Shown here: positions 19,129 through 30,427 of the stretch, piece by piece
How positions within the stretch are numbered: the first letter of the stretch is position 1
How the letters are laid out: every line of letters begins with the position of its first letter
Assembly: GCF_020921035.1 (NCBI RefSeq)
Contig: NC_063153.1
Location: 10,788,001-10,852,000, forward strand
Length of the DNA stretch: 64,000 nt
Direction: 5' to 3'
DNA from: Rhodamnia argentea
Taxonomy: Eukaryota; Streptophyta; Magnoliopsida; Myrtales; Myrtaceae
Notes under the pieces: model-generated
What the model was told of the DNA's origin: nothing
Databases searched by the model: none
Seen by the model: the letters and a program-made list of their open reading frames with translations, nothing else
Made by a program: the position numbers and the translations under genes

Positions 19129-20168
19129 TTCGAGCGGCCGGTACGGCGCAGAACGGTGGTATCAACATAGTGTGGAGAGGTCAGAACTTTGGAAGTGCCA
19201 GGACACAATGCATTCGCGCAGTCGGGTCTTGATGGATGAGAATCCAGCAACCGAAGAAAACCCAGAAACTCCCAATGTACGTAGCAGCTACGGCCTTTCG
19301 ACGATTAGCGGCACCGCAATGCAGGCCGATCTATGTAAATAGTAGCAATGATCTTTTTCTTAGCCGATTCGCGCTGGTATCATCTCTAGCTATGGCTGTC
19401 ATAAATCCAGTCCTTTTAGCAGAATGAGGAGGGAATCGATCTTGAATAACCATTCAATTAGAACACACAAGTATTAAAGCAACAAACCCGCCGAGCTTTA
19501 ACTCTTCGAAGGGAAGAGTCCGAATAACTAATGTCGCAACATAAGATGAGTAAAGAGAGAGAGGAGGGGCGAGGCAAACTGGATAACCGAGGCCCGGAAG
19601 GAAGCGGGACGATTTACCATATTGTGATTCTAGAAAAAAATAACGGATTTGTCTTTTCCATGTTTCTGAAAAAATTTGATAAATAGCAAAAATCTGTTCG
19701 GTGTAAAAATTACCGGTCTCCTGATTCTCTGGTAAACTTGTTGGTAACTTATCAAATTTACCAATTTCTATATGGGGTCTAGTAGGGTAGTTTCAGTTTT
19801 GATGAAAGTAACCTTGAAAAATTAACGGCGAGACGAAAGTATGTTGGTGAACCTACGGTAAGACGGTGCAAAACCCGCCAACCGTTTTCAAAAACCAGGA
19901 GACATCAGAAACCGGTCGCGGCGACGCCGTTTCTGACGCGAGGCGTCAACCTTTATTCTCCGTGTCTTCTCTTTCGTTCTTTTCCCTCTGCCAATCGGTG
20001 AAAAGGAAATTCCTCCACTCTCTGCCGCCGAGCAGGGCAAGAAAGATTCTCTTCGTACTTGGATTGGAACCGAGCGCGTGTGTACGTGTGAGTGAGTGGG
20101 GGTGAGCTCGTGATTTTGGATCTGGGTCTTCTTGTTCTTCGCCGAGAGACGAAAGTAGAAAGAACGCG
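19129..20168. other. Intergenic: RLK 3' flank and PFK promoter/leader
   Basis: No coding exon recognised. The part after about 19880 becomes more GC-rich and likely holds the leader of the phosphofructokinase transcript. Confidence 0.5.
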
Positions 20169-23100
20169 ATGGGGTTGTCCAGTGATGATGATACCCAGAT
20201 GAAGGTGGTGAATGGGGATGCTGGGTATGTGCTTGAAGATGTGCCTCACTTGTCGGATTACATTGAGGACCTCCCTGTACGCTCTCTCTCTCTCTCTCTC
20301 TCTCTCCGACATACATACGTTTGATGTGCATCGTGGGTGGCAATGTCCTGTGTGATGGTGTAGCTTTGTTTTGATTCGATGAATCGGTTGATCGATTGCT
20401 TGGCGTTGAGCTCTGCGTCTGCAAGTTGTGTGCTTGACAAGTGGGAGCTCATCTCTGTGTCTGTGGAGTGAGATTTTGAACTCTTTTTAAACCGTTGAAA
20501 GTCACATGCTTTACTGGTTATTTTGAACTTTCATGTATTTTGACGATTCGGAGTCCTGGTTTTAATTCGTCAAAAGATTTGTATTGCGGTGTCTCTGACT
20601 GTGGAAGGGATTGCAGTCATAGTGCAATGATAACTTGTAAATGCGGGCAGGATTGTGTGTTGTGTGGCATCTGCAGGGACTACCTTAATTGTTAGAGTTC
20701 TCTCGCAATAGTTTGATTGGAGGCATGTTGCCCTGATAATTGTGGTTTTGCTGCAAGACCAGTTGATAATCAATCAATGTTTCTATAAGAATTGTAGCGG
20801 GGAAATAAAAAAGGGAAAAAGCTCAATCTAAAGAGTCACTGAAGGTGATTAACTATGTGTTCAATTTTTTTTTTTCCTGGTTTGTTTGATTAAACTACTT
20901 TGTTCTTTACAAATGCCTGCGCACAGATAGAGGAAGGTGAACTGTATGATATGAACATATATGGAACATTTGTTAGTGAAATGCAAGCGCACTCTGACTG
21001 CTATATGTGGTCTACCAGCTTGTATTTCTATTATATCTACGATCATTTACACATGAAGTACTTACTATTATTGGTAGCATTACTAATTTCATTTTCCCTG
21101 CTATATTTTTGTGCGACAGACATATCCGAATCCATTGCGGTCTAATCCTGCATATGCAGTGGTTAAGTGAGTAATTGTTTTCTTCTAAGCTTTAGAGCTT
21201 ACTTCTCAGAGAACTGCCGTGATGTTGATGTATGTTGCTTGGAAAATGCTGATCTCTGTGCTGTTTCTGTTTTCTATTTTCCAGGCAATATTTTGTCGAC
21301 ATGGATGACACGGTTGCTCAAAAGGTGGGTCTGTTTCAATTCTGATTACCTGTAAATTGAGTTCAGTATTGGTGTGATTATGTATTATTTTCGAACACAG
21401 GAGTAAAATGATGCACGTTGTAGTTGTTTTCTTGCTCTTCCTGCAATATTTGCAATGGCAAATGAAGTTTGAGCATTAGTTTGCGAAATTGACAAGGGTT
21501 TTAGGTGTAAGGACTATGACTTATACTATTTAATAGCCTTTCTGACTAGTCCTTGGCACTGCATTTGTATTTATTTGTAGGTTGTTGTTCACAAGGATGG
21601 CCCAAGAGGAACCCATTTTCGACGTGCAGGACCTCGCCAAAAGGTCTGTCATACATGTTATCGAATGTGCTGAACTCTCTCAAATTTCCTGACTTTTGTC
21701 GTTCTGCTGACTAGGTGTATTTTGAGTCAGACGAAGTGCACGCATGTATTGTAACATGTGGTGGTCTTTGCCCAGGGCTGAACACTGTGATCAGGGAAAT
21801 TGTGTGTGGCCTTTATCACATGTATGGTGTCACCAAGATCCTCGGAATAGATGTGAGTGAATGATATTCTTATGTGTCATGGTAGCCGTTTACTGCATTT
21901 ATTGGTATATGACTGTTATTCTTCATTTCTCTCCAGTTGTGTACTCTCTCACTCCTGATTACTCATCTGTCTGTCGCTGGATTATATTTAGGCATGTAAT
22001 TAGCAAATGATGAATCAAATATAGCATACTCAGTCACCGTATAATTTTGCAATAATTGTCTCAACATAATTTTGCAAATTTTTTACAGACAAACGCTATA
22101 TATTTTATTTGACAGCACAGCTAACGTCATAATGCTGTTTCCTTACTATGTTTGGTGCACTTTCCTAGGGCGGTTATAGGGGATTCTACTCCAAAAATAC
22201 CATAACTTTGAACCCGAAGATTGTTAATGACATACATAAGCGTGGCGGTACCATTCTTGGGACATCGCGAGGAGGCCATGATACTTCGAAGATTGTTGAC
22301 AGCATTCAAGATCGTGGGATTAACCAGGTGTGCAATTTAGGGGACTATTGTGGGTTTCCTAAATTTTAATATTTTGCCACATTTCATTCTCATGAATATG
22401 GATAGATGTCATAGCTTGGCATCACATCTCTATATTTAGAAGAAATAATAGCTACATTTGGTAACCAGGTTTACATAATTGGGGGGGATGGAACGCAGAA
22501 GGGGGCAGCTGTTATTTATGAGGTAATGTGCTATGCTGTATTGAAGAATGTTATATCTCTAATCCTATGGTGGTTATTTCATTTAGGGAAAATGACGCAA
22601 ATGGTCCCTGAATTTTGGCCGAATGTGCAATGTGGTCCCCGAACTTTAGCCTAATATGGAATATGGTCCCTGAACTTTCAATTTGACCAATATGGTCTCT
22701 GAACTTTTGGAACATATTCAACTTAGTCCCTGTATTATAGGAAGATGGTCAACGTAGTCCTTGGATCAAAGTTCATGGATTGTGTCATTATCCCTTTCAT
22801 TTACTAGATTGCCATCTAGAGTTATCCGAAGAATAATTAGCAGCGATAATTTTATTGGCTTCCTGGGATGTTGCTCTCTTTGGTCAACAATTATATAGTA
22901 TTTGATTGCTTCAAGCTTTTGTTTGCAAGCCATATGTGAAAACAACCTTCAGATAGCTTTGTGTAGACAGAAAGGAACAATACTTTCTGGCTCTTTGTTT
23001 TGAGTTTCTAGATTACCTGCCAATGCCTGATTAGTCCTCTTCTTTTTTATTAAAAACCTCATGATTCCAATTATGTGGTTGAGGAAGAAACTGCTTGGTA

Positions 23101-25200
23101 AGTAGCATCTCCAAAGGCAGTTTCTATTAATACTTTCACCACCTTCTCTCCCTCCCCTTTCCGTCATGTAAAGGTGGCATGCACACACATATGTAGTGTT
23201 AAATAGCTTAATATAAGCTTTTTTTTATTTGTTCGTCTTTTTGTAACATGCACTCTACAATGCAGGAAATTAGACGGCGTGGCCTTAAAGTTGCTGTTGC
23301 TGGCATCCCAAAAACTATAGACAATGACATTCCTGTACTTGCTATGAACTTCTGTTTTGTTGATATAAGGCAACTTAAAAGATCTCGTTTAACATGTTCA
23401 TTTGTTTTCTTTACCGAACCAGGTCATTGACAAGTCTTTTGGATTTGATACCGCTGTTGAGGAGGCTCAACGTGCAATTAATGCAGCTCATGTAGAAGCT
23501 GAAAGTGTTGAAAATGGCATAGGTGTTGTCAAGTTGATGGGACGTTTTAGTGGTAAGCTTAACATGTGTAAGTTAAAACATTTTTAGTCCACTTAGGTTG
23601 AGCTTTCAGCTGCATCCTGCTCTTACATAACCTTTGTTAACTCGTGTATTATCGAAGCAAGGATATGTCAACTCTTGACCTAATTCTCTTTGGGATGCTC
23701 GTGCAGGATTTATAGCTATGCATGCTACCCTAGCCAGTCGAGATGTGGATTGCTGTTTGATTCCGGAATCACCTTTCTATCTTGAAGGGAAAGGTGGACT
23801 CTATGAGTACATTGAAAAACGACTTAAAGAAAATGGACACATGGTGATTGTGATAGCTGAAGGAGCAGGGCAAGACCTATTCACAAAGAGCCTGCAATCA
23901 ATGAGTCAACAAGATGCTTCAGGGAATAAGCTTCTTCAAGATGTCGGTCTGTGGATATCTCACGGAATCAAGGTGTTGCTCATGTTCATGATTTGTTGGT
24001 AGACTTTTGTGGCATGTTAGTGAACATTCAGGACCATTTATGCCTGCAATCAATGAACATTATATGTACTGTGATATCATATTCACGCATGGTTTTTCGT
24101 AATATTCTGTTGCTCTATTTCTCCTTTCAACATCAGCAATCCTTCCTTGATGGGACACTGACCATTTATTTAGTTGGATGCAAATTTATGGCAGACTTGA
24201 TGCGAGTTGTATTTTGGTGGTTTCAATACTTAAATTTTACTATTCACAGCCTGTTGTTCATTTCTTTTCAGGACCATTTTGTGAAACAGCAGAAGATGGC
24301 CATTAACCTTAAATATATAGGTCAGGATCAGAGCCTTGAATTTCCGGATGATTGTGTCATCATAATATCATCTCTACTTAGTCTCAAAAGATGTAAGAAT
24401 AGATTCTGACACAATTGATCTTTTGGCAGATCCTACATACATGATCCGGGCTATCCCGAGTAACGCATCAGACAATGTTTACTGCACACTTCTGGCACAC
24501 AGCACACTTCATGGAGCAATGGCTGGCTTCACAGGCTTCACAGTCGGACCTGTCAATGGTAGACACGCTTATATTCCTTTCAAAGTAAGTTTGTCAGGAT
24601 TCCATTTATCCTGGCATATAATTTCTACTCTCTTGTTGGTTCATATTTATGAGCTTCGACTTTGAGAAATCAAACATCTGTTATCACTTTTGGCTTCATT
24701 CCCTTGTCGGGAGGAGTTGAAGAGACCCGATGAGGACATACGTTTTTTCATTTCAAATGTGTAGGATTGTGGACAACAAGGTCCTCAGTGTTGGTCCCAA
24801 CCCAAAAGAGCATCCAAACTAAAGCAAGCTAACACTAAATCGTCGGGGTTCTATTTTCTTAGTATTCATCCTCTGTTTGTGCACCCCACAACTTCTCCTG
24901 AGCTGGACTAAAACTTCATGCATTGCTTGCTCCAATCTCTCATTTTTTACTTGATAGACTTTGGACATCATTATGTGGCCTTTTCTTTTCCTTGTGTAAC
25001 TTCGTAGATTTTTGGTGCAGCGAGTGACTGAAAAGCAGAACAACGTTGTCATAACCGACAGAATGTGGGCCAGACTTCTTTCTTCAACTAACCAACCAAG
25101 CTTCTTAAGTTCCAAAGATGTAGCTAAAGCCAAGGAAGAGGAAGAACCACCGACCCAGCTGTTAGATAGAGAGAACTGTAACGATGGGAAGACCGTGTAA
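20169..25200 (+). CDS. ATP-dependent 6-phosphofructokinase (13 exons, complete)
   Basis: Cytosolic-type glycolytic enzyme converting fructose 6-phosphate and ATP to fructose 1,6-bisphosphate. Exons: 20169-20276, 21120-21166, 21285-21324, 21581-21643, 21715-21852, 22169-22327, 22469-22522, 23266-23334, 23423-23552, 23707-23972, 24272-24320, 24430-24584, 25021-25200; the frame closes to 485 residues, matching Arabidopsis PFK3/6/7 (about 470-490). No transit peptide: the start [10 protein letters not shown] leads straight into the conserved [10 protein letters not shown]. Motifs: CGGLCPGLN near the start of the fold, GGDGT (190-194; Gly after GGD marks ATP rather than PPi use), PKTIDND (218-224) with the catalytic Asp, and LMGRFSGF. 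Intron 7 contains a foldback fragment and intron 1 starts with a CT microsatellite. Its 3' end converges on the Aurora gene. Confidence 0.97.
20282..20308. repeat. (CT)n microsatellite in PFK intron 1
   Basis: CT run of about 27 bases starting six bases after the intron 1 donor site. Confidence 0.95.
22580..22790. mobile_element. Foldback element fragment, family C, inside PFK intron 7
   Basis: Begins GGGAAAATGACGCAAATGG and repeats the phrase 'TGGTCCCTGAACTTT' about every 40 bases. It looks like mainly one arm of the family seen complete at 48003-48420. Intronic, so the coding frame is untouched. Confidence 0.65.
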
Positions 25201-26317
25201 GTAAAGAAGTTGAGGTTCGGGTTATTTCATAACCAGAGAAGCAGGGATTCTTCTATTCTCTCCAGACCAAAGTACATGTCAACACCCATTTATTTGGGTA
25301 TACCACTTTGAAATCTCGTTTTTGATACGATGTAATCAATAGGTGCTTGTTTTATAACCCCAGAAAACAGCATTGACCTCGTCTACTCCCCTTAAGTACT
25401 TTCGCGGGTCTTTCTTTTTCAATACATCTTGAAAGGTTCCGCTGAGAGAAACCGAACTTGAATGTTTTCCTGACTGCTGGAGACGTCATTAGTCGTTGAT
25501 GTTCTACCCGAAATGGCAAAATCATATGCCCTTGGCAGGGTTGTAGCAGAAAGGACTGGTCTTCATGTAGAACGGAGATGGGTTCCTTGCAGTGGTAAAT
25601 GTACCACTGTTGTTGCAGAAAGGATTGTATTTTCAATAATTTGGCATCCGCTTTGACCAAAATAACCATCTTCTGAAGCTATATGATGGCCTCTGTGAAG
25701 AAACATGTGGGTACAAACAATTTCTTTGAGAAGGAGAAGCTACTATGCCCAAGGATAAAGCATGGACTCGGGTGATAATGACTTTTTAGCTTTATGTCCA
25801 CGTCTTTTAACCACAGTTTCACCATCAGATTAAGCTTTCAAAGGCTTGCCAAAATATTTTCCCCACAGGTTATTGAACTGACAATCGCACGGCAGCTGAA
25901 TTGACGGTGGAATCACTCGAATGCCGTCCTGGCCTGCTTCTTATGGCTCTTGGACGGTCTTTCCTTTGCACTATCATTCCTTATGGAGAGTGCAGTGCTA
26001 ATTCCCTTTGGCTATATCTGATTTGGGAGCCATGAGCTTTTATCGTTGTAACGAATAGAAAGAGAGATCAAGATTTGCCAGAGAAAAGCAACAGAAAAGA
26101 ACAGCAGAAAAAATTAATTGAATATGAGCCAACTGTTACAAGCATATATGCTGCGCATGGGGGGTTTGTGCACAAATGTTACTGATACATTTATCCAAAC
26201 AGATGAAAATACCCCGAGTTCTCTGGAGTACACTCCTAGAACCCCCCAAAATTCTTTGTCAGGATTTACTAATAAGACCCATCAGATTCATTAATCACAT
26301 CAATGAAAGTGAATCAA
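25201..26317. other. Convergent 3' flanks of PFK (+) and Aurora (-)
   Basis: The two genes end tail to tail about 1.1 kb apart. No other coding exon recognised; open frames here have no family resemblance. Confidence 0.55.
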
Positions 26318-28758
26318 TCAACCCCTGTAGATGCCAGAGGGTTCTGCATTTTGAATAATCCACGGATGCTCAAGAAGCTTGTGTAGAGGCAGACGCTGTG
26401 ATGAATCCTTTACTAGCATCTGTCATCAGACGTAATAATGCTTAGGTACTTGTAAAAGATTATGAGGCATTTGCTCAGTAGTATTATATATGCTAGCTAA
26501 ATCAACTTCAGATGTGAAAAATTTACCTGACTAATAAGGTCCTTTGCAGCAGAAGAGACGATCGGTTTCGAAGGGAACTTCAGGTCCACTTGCACAATCC
26601 TAGTTCAGGATGAAAAAGAACACAATCAGTCAATATGAACAAGTACATACCTAGGTAATTTTATCTACTTATGAAAATTTGATGTTTACCTTCTGTATGT
26701 ATCCGAATGTTCCTTTGCTTCAAATGGTGGAACCCCATACAGAAACTCATAGCATAGGACTCCCAAGCTCCAAATATCTACGTTTGCATCATGCTCTACA
26801 CTCTCAACTGCAAATACTCTCATAAAGTATTAGTCATGGAAATTGGTTGAACAGAAAAAATTCTCAAACTTGAACAGAACCCTTCTCTCAAACTTGACTA
26901 TCCTCTTGAAGGCATATCCCATTAAGAGATCAGTAATAGGTTACTCACCCATTTCCGGTGGAAGGTAGTCTAATGTTCCACACATGGTTCTTCTACGATT
27001 AAATGTATGTACTGACCACCCAAAATCTGCAATCTTAAGTTCACCCTGACAATGGAGACCAAAAAAAAGAATTAAGGATATATCGAATAAATAAATAATC
27101 GATCAAGTATAAGATAATATAGTGACCATTTATCACCTGAGCTCCAATCAACAGATTCTCTGGCTTGATATCTCTGTGAATGACATGTTTGCCATGACAA
27201 TAAATGAGCGCCCGAGCTAAAGATGCGACATACTGCAACCATTATGTTGTTAGGGACAGAACTTGACAAAAAGTCCAACTGATAAAAAAGCAAATTCTGC
27301 CAAACATGCTCAAAGACAGCAGGTAGCTATTCTTAGCTAGAGTCAGAATATCAAGCCACCATGCATCAACCCATTTTCTCCAAGGCCATAGTAAAAGTAT
27401 GACAGATAGGAAAGATGCTGCTCAGATTAAGCCGAAAATAAAAGTAAGCTGATGTGAAAGGGTTGTCTAGCAAGAACTTACAGTAGCTGCACGCCTTTCA
27501 CTGAAGTATTTACACTTTTGGAGTTCCTTATAGAGTTCGCCTTTGGCTGCATATTCTAGTATCAAGTAAACTCGTTTCTGCCATATCGTTAATGATAAGG
27601 AAAAAGAACCAAAAGTTAGCGGCTTAACCATTCGTCCTCCCAAAACATATCAGACGTCTGATGAAGCAACATGCGTTAAAAGTGCTCTTACAACATATCG
27701 CACCTGATCATAAAAATACCCATAAAGTCGTAAAATATTGGGATGTCGAAGATGGCTCTGTATCTCTACTTCACGCCGGAGCTGATGCTCAACCTGAGAC
27801 TGTTGCAGCTGGCTCTTGAAGAGAACTTTCAGTGCCACAATATGATTGCTCTAATCAGAGAAATCATCCAAAAATTAGACTTCACAAAATAAAGCTGGAT
27901 ATAATCCAGTTCAAAAATGCTAAAATCCTTACTTGGGGATCTGGAGCAGAAATTAAAGCATGTAAAGGTATGTAAGAGCAGAGAAAAGATTGAATATTGC
28001 TGACTAACCATTTTCTCTCTTGCCAAGTAAACATGTCCGAATTTCCCTCGTCCAAGAGGCTTGCCAATGTCAAAGTCATTAAGCGTCCACCTCCGCTTCT
28101 CAGCTGCTGAAACTTCTGAAGAAGACTGCAAAAAAAATTGGGCCCGCAGGATTATTACTAGCCTGAGTTCTGATAAGCAAAACTAATCACACAAATATTA
28201 GCAATCTAAAAAGTACGTATTGACAATCCACTCTGAGAAAGAACCGTTTCTTAAACCAAACAAAAAAGCACTCAAAAATAGCTACAGCTGAGATCCAGCA
28301 TGCTTTTTCCCGCTCTGTGAAAGTATATATTCATGCCTTCAAGACGCCGTAGGAGGGTACAGATCACGGCACAATTCCCCCTCAACACCTCCAAATCTGA
28401 ACTTCCAACTGCAAAACTAGGAAGGTAGCTCCATATACTCTCCGCTGCTCAGGGTCCCTCCTCGGCGCTAACCCTAGACACGCCGATTCATCCCGTCCGA
28501 CAAATGACAAATGACAATACCACGCACATGGGGAACAAAACACGGAGACCAAGCTAACACAACACGATCGATTGCAGCCTCGTCAGAAAAGAGAAAAACC
28601 CTAGATCGCAAATCGGGACGATCGCGGCCAAATTCGAGAGACCAGCACCAGAAATGGGAGAGGGAGCGGGAGAGAGAGAGGATAGAGAATCACCGACGAG
28701 TCCGAGTAACCAGGGCGCTTACCTTCTCCTGGGGCTGAGTCTCCGCAGCAATCGCCAT
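26318..28758 (-). CDS. Aurora mitotic Ser/Thr kinase, plant AUR1/AUR2 type (9 exons, complete)
   Basis: Alpha-type plant Aurora kinase, acting on spindle microtubules, the cell plate and histone H3. Exons in transcript order: 28758-28723, 28125-28009, 27850-27704, 27577-27482, 27232-27137, 27045-26949, 26807-26690, 26599-26527, 26419-26318; the frame closes to 293 residues (Arabidopsis AUR1 is 294). Short N-terminal extension, then glycine loop GRGKFGHV (37-44), catalytic Lys59, HRD 151-153, DFGWS from 171, activation-loop RRRTMCGT with the phospho-Thr at 184, and the C-terminal HPWI. The start ATG is the only one in frame before the kinase domain and begins [12 protein letters not shown]. 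The plant paralogue AUR3 has a different N-terminus. Lies tail to tail with PFK, as AUR1 and PFK6 are neighbours in Arabidopsis (from memory). Confidence 0.97.
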
Positions 28759-28882
28759 TGGAGAGGAAGAGCAGCAAGCGAGAGAGCACAGAGAGAGAGA
28801 TGGAATGGGACGAATTGCTTTGGGGGGACGAAGAAGGAAAGAGGAGGGGGTCAAATTGGGGGTCATTTTGAATCGAGCCCCC

Positions 28883-28893
28883 GCAACGGTCGA
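28883..28893 (-). promoter_or_regulatory. Possible MSA (mitosis-specific activator) element upstream of Aurora
   Basis: An AACGG core (28885-28889) in the context CGCAACGGTCG sits about 125 bases upstream of the Aurora ATG. It matches about nine of eleven positions of the MYB3R-bound MSA consensus, which works in either orientation and drives G2/M expression. A single imperfect site is weak evidence. Confidence 0.4.
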
Positions 28894-30427
28894 GTTCTAC
28901 CGGGTGGACACGTGGACCAATTACCTGTCAGATCGCTCCCTCTGGAAAATGTTTCTTTACGAGGAGCGTCCCAGCTTGATGTCGCCTTGCCGTTCACTTC
29001 TTTTGTCTTATTAATGCCAAGCTGAAGACTCGCCTCATTACATCCCAAAAACAAATGTTTCACGAAATAATGTAGGGCCCGCAGCCACGTCGGACTTTAA
29101 AAATAACAATAAAAAGAAGCATATTTTCTCATATATTATAGTACTTTGATTTTTTTTTTAAAAACCAGAAATCTTGTGACTCAACTCCATTAAACATTAT
29201 ATCCGTAAAAACGAAACCGTAAAATATCATTAAGATTTAAAATCACACTCCAACATCTTATGTTGATGAATCATGCCAAGGGCGAAGAGAATTTATGACT
29301 CGCGATTCATTCACACACATCTCCTGTTTCTAAAGATAATTAGCTCTGCAATTTCTTCTTATCCGGAAGATTTTCTTTTATCTTGTATGATCAATCATAC
29401 TAGTGGTTCTACTATAAGAACAAGAATTATTCAATTGAATGATAAGAAAGCCATGTTGCCCGGAAAATGCAAGAGTTGGTTGACCAACATTATTTAGAAT
29501 AGAACCATCGTTACGTGACAAACTGGAGTATTCGAAATATACATATAAACATGAAAGAGGTCGGAAACGCAACTATTATATGGATTTTGCTAAAAAGAGA
29601 ACATATTTTCAATGTTCGATATTGTTTGATGTGTATTGAATATTGTTGTTTTTATACTTAGATTCTTATCAATTGCCGTCTTAAGAATATCAATGAATAG
29701 ATCTCTTTACTTGCATGACTATATTATATTCATTTACTTTACTAATCAGCCATATGTGAGATGAATGGCCAAACTTTTTTGTCTGGATCCCGCTCATTTG
29801 GACCCAACGGAAAAGGTGGAATGTCATCATGTTGCACAAAACGTCTTCCAAGTTCACTTTGCGCCTGGAACTCTGTCCCTGTTTTTTGTGCACTTCAAGG
29901 AAACATGCTTTGTTCAACCAAGAACGACCCATCTAATTGTGCACCGGACAAGCCTGTTCTTATTCCGCAAGATGAACTTGGCTCATCTCAATCCTTCCCC
30001 AGAACACACTGCAATTCCCTGTATTGGTGCCACCTTGCCCGTTCAATACACATTTTCAAATGTTGTGGATCACGAAACCGAGGCCAAGTCCAATGCTGTG
30101 GACACTTCGAAATCTCGCTTTCTATTCTGTCGTTAGAAATCAGGCTGAGATAGCAAAAAGGCACATAAATGGCACGCCCGCACCAGGCACGCAAAGAGAG
30201 CGTAGGCCCACTCGTTTCATTAATTTACCAAGTGCCAACTTCTACTCCATTTGAAACCGAAATCAAGTTGCTGTACATGTTCTTCATTAGAGAAGTATAT
30301 GATGCTTTTTGCTAGAACTCCCTACTAGAGCGGAAGCTGCAGAACCAAGTTGGTCGACAGCTCTTACACCTCAATGACACTTCAACAAATGAGAAACAAA
30401 AACTGACACCAAATATGAGTTCACTAC
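28894..30427. other. Intergenic, Aurora promoter side
   Basis: AT-rich, with a slightly GC-richer patch at about 29770-30250 that has open frames on both strands (up to 130 codons). None resembles a family I know, so no gene is called. Confidence 0.45.

Noticed and set aside
19888-20424. Minus-strand frame of 178 codons near the PFK start
   Set aside because: It overlaps the PFK leader, exon 1 and a CT repeat, and its composition (Ser/His/Arg runs) is low complexity.
29765-30136. Plus-strand frame of 123 codons
   Set aside because: A minus-strand frame overlaps it, no domain or splice context is seen, and it may be a decayed repeat.
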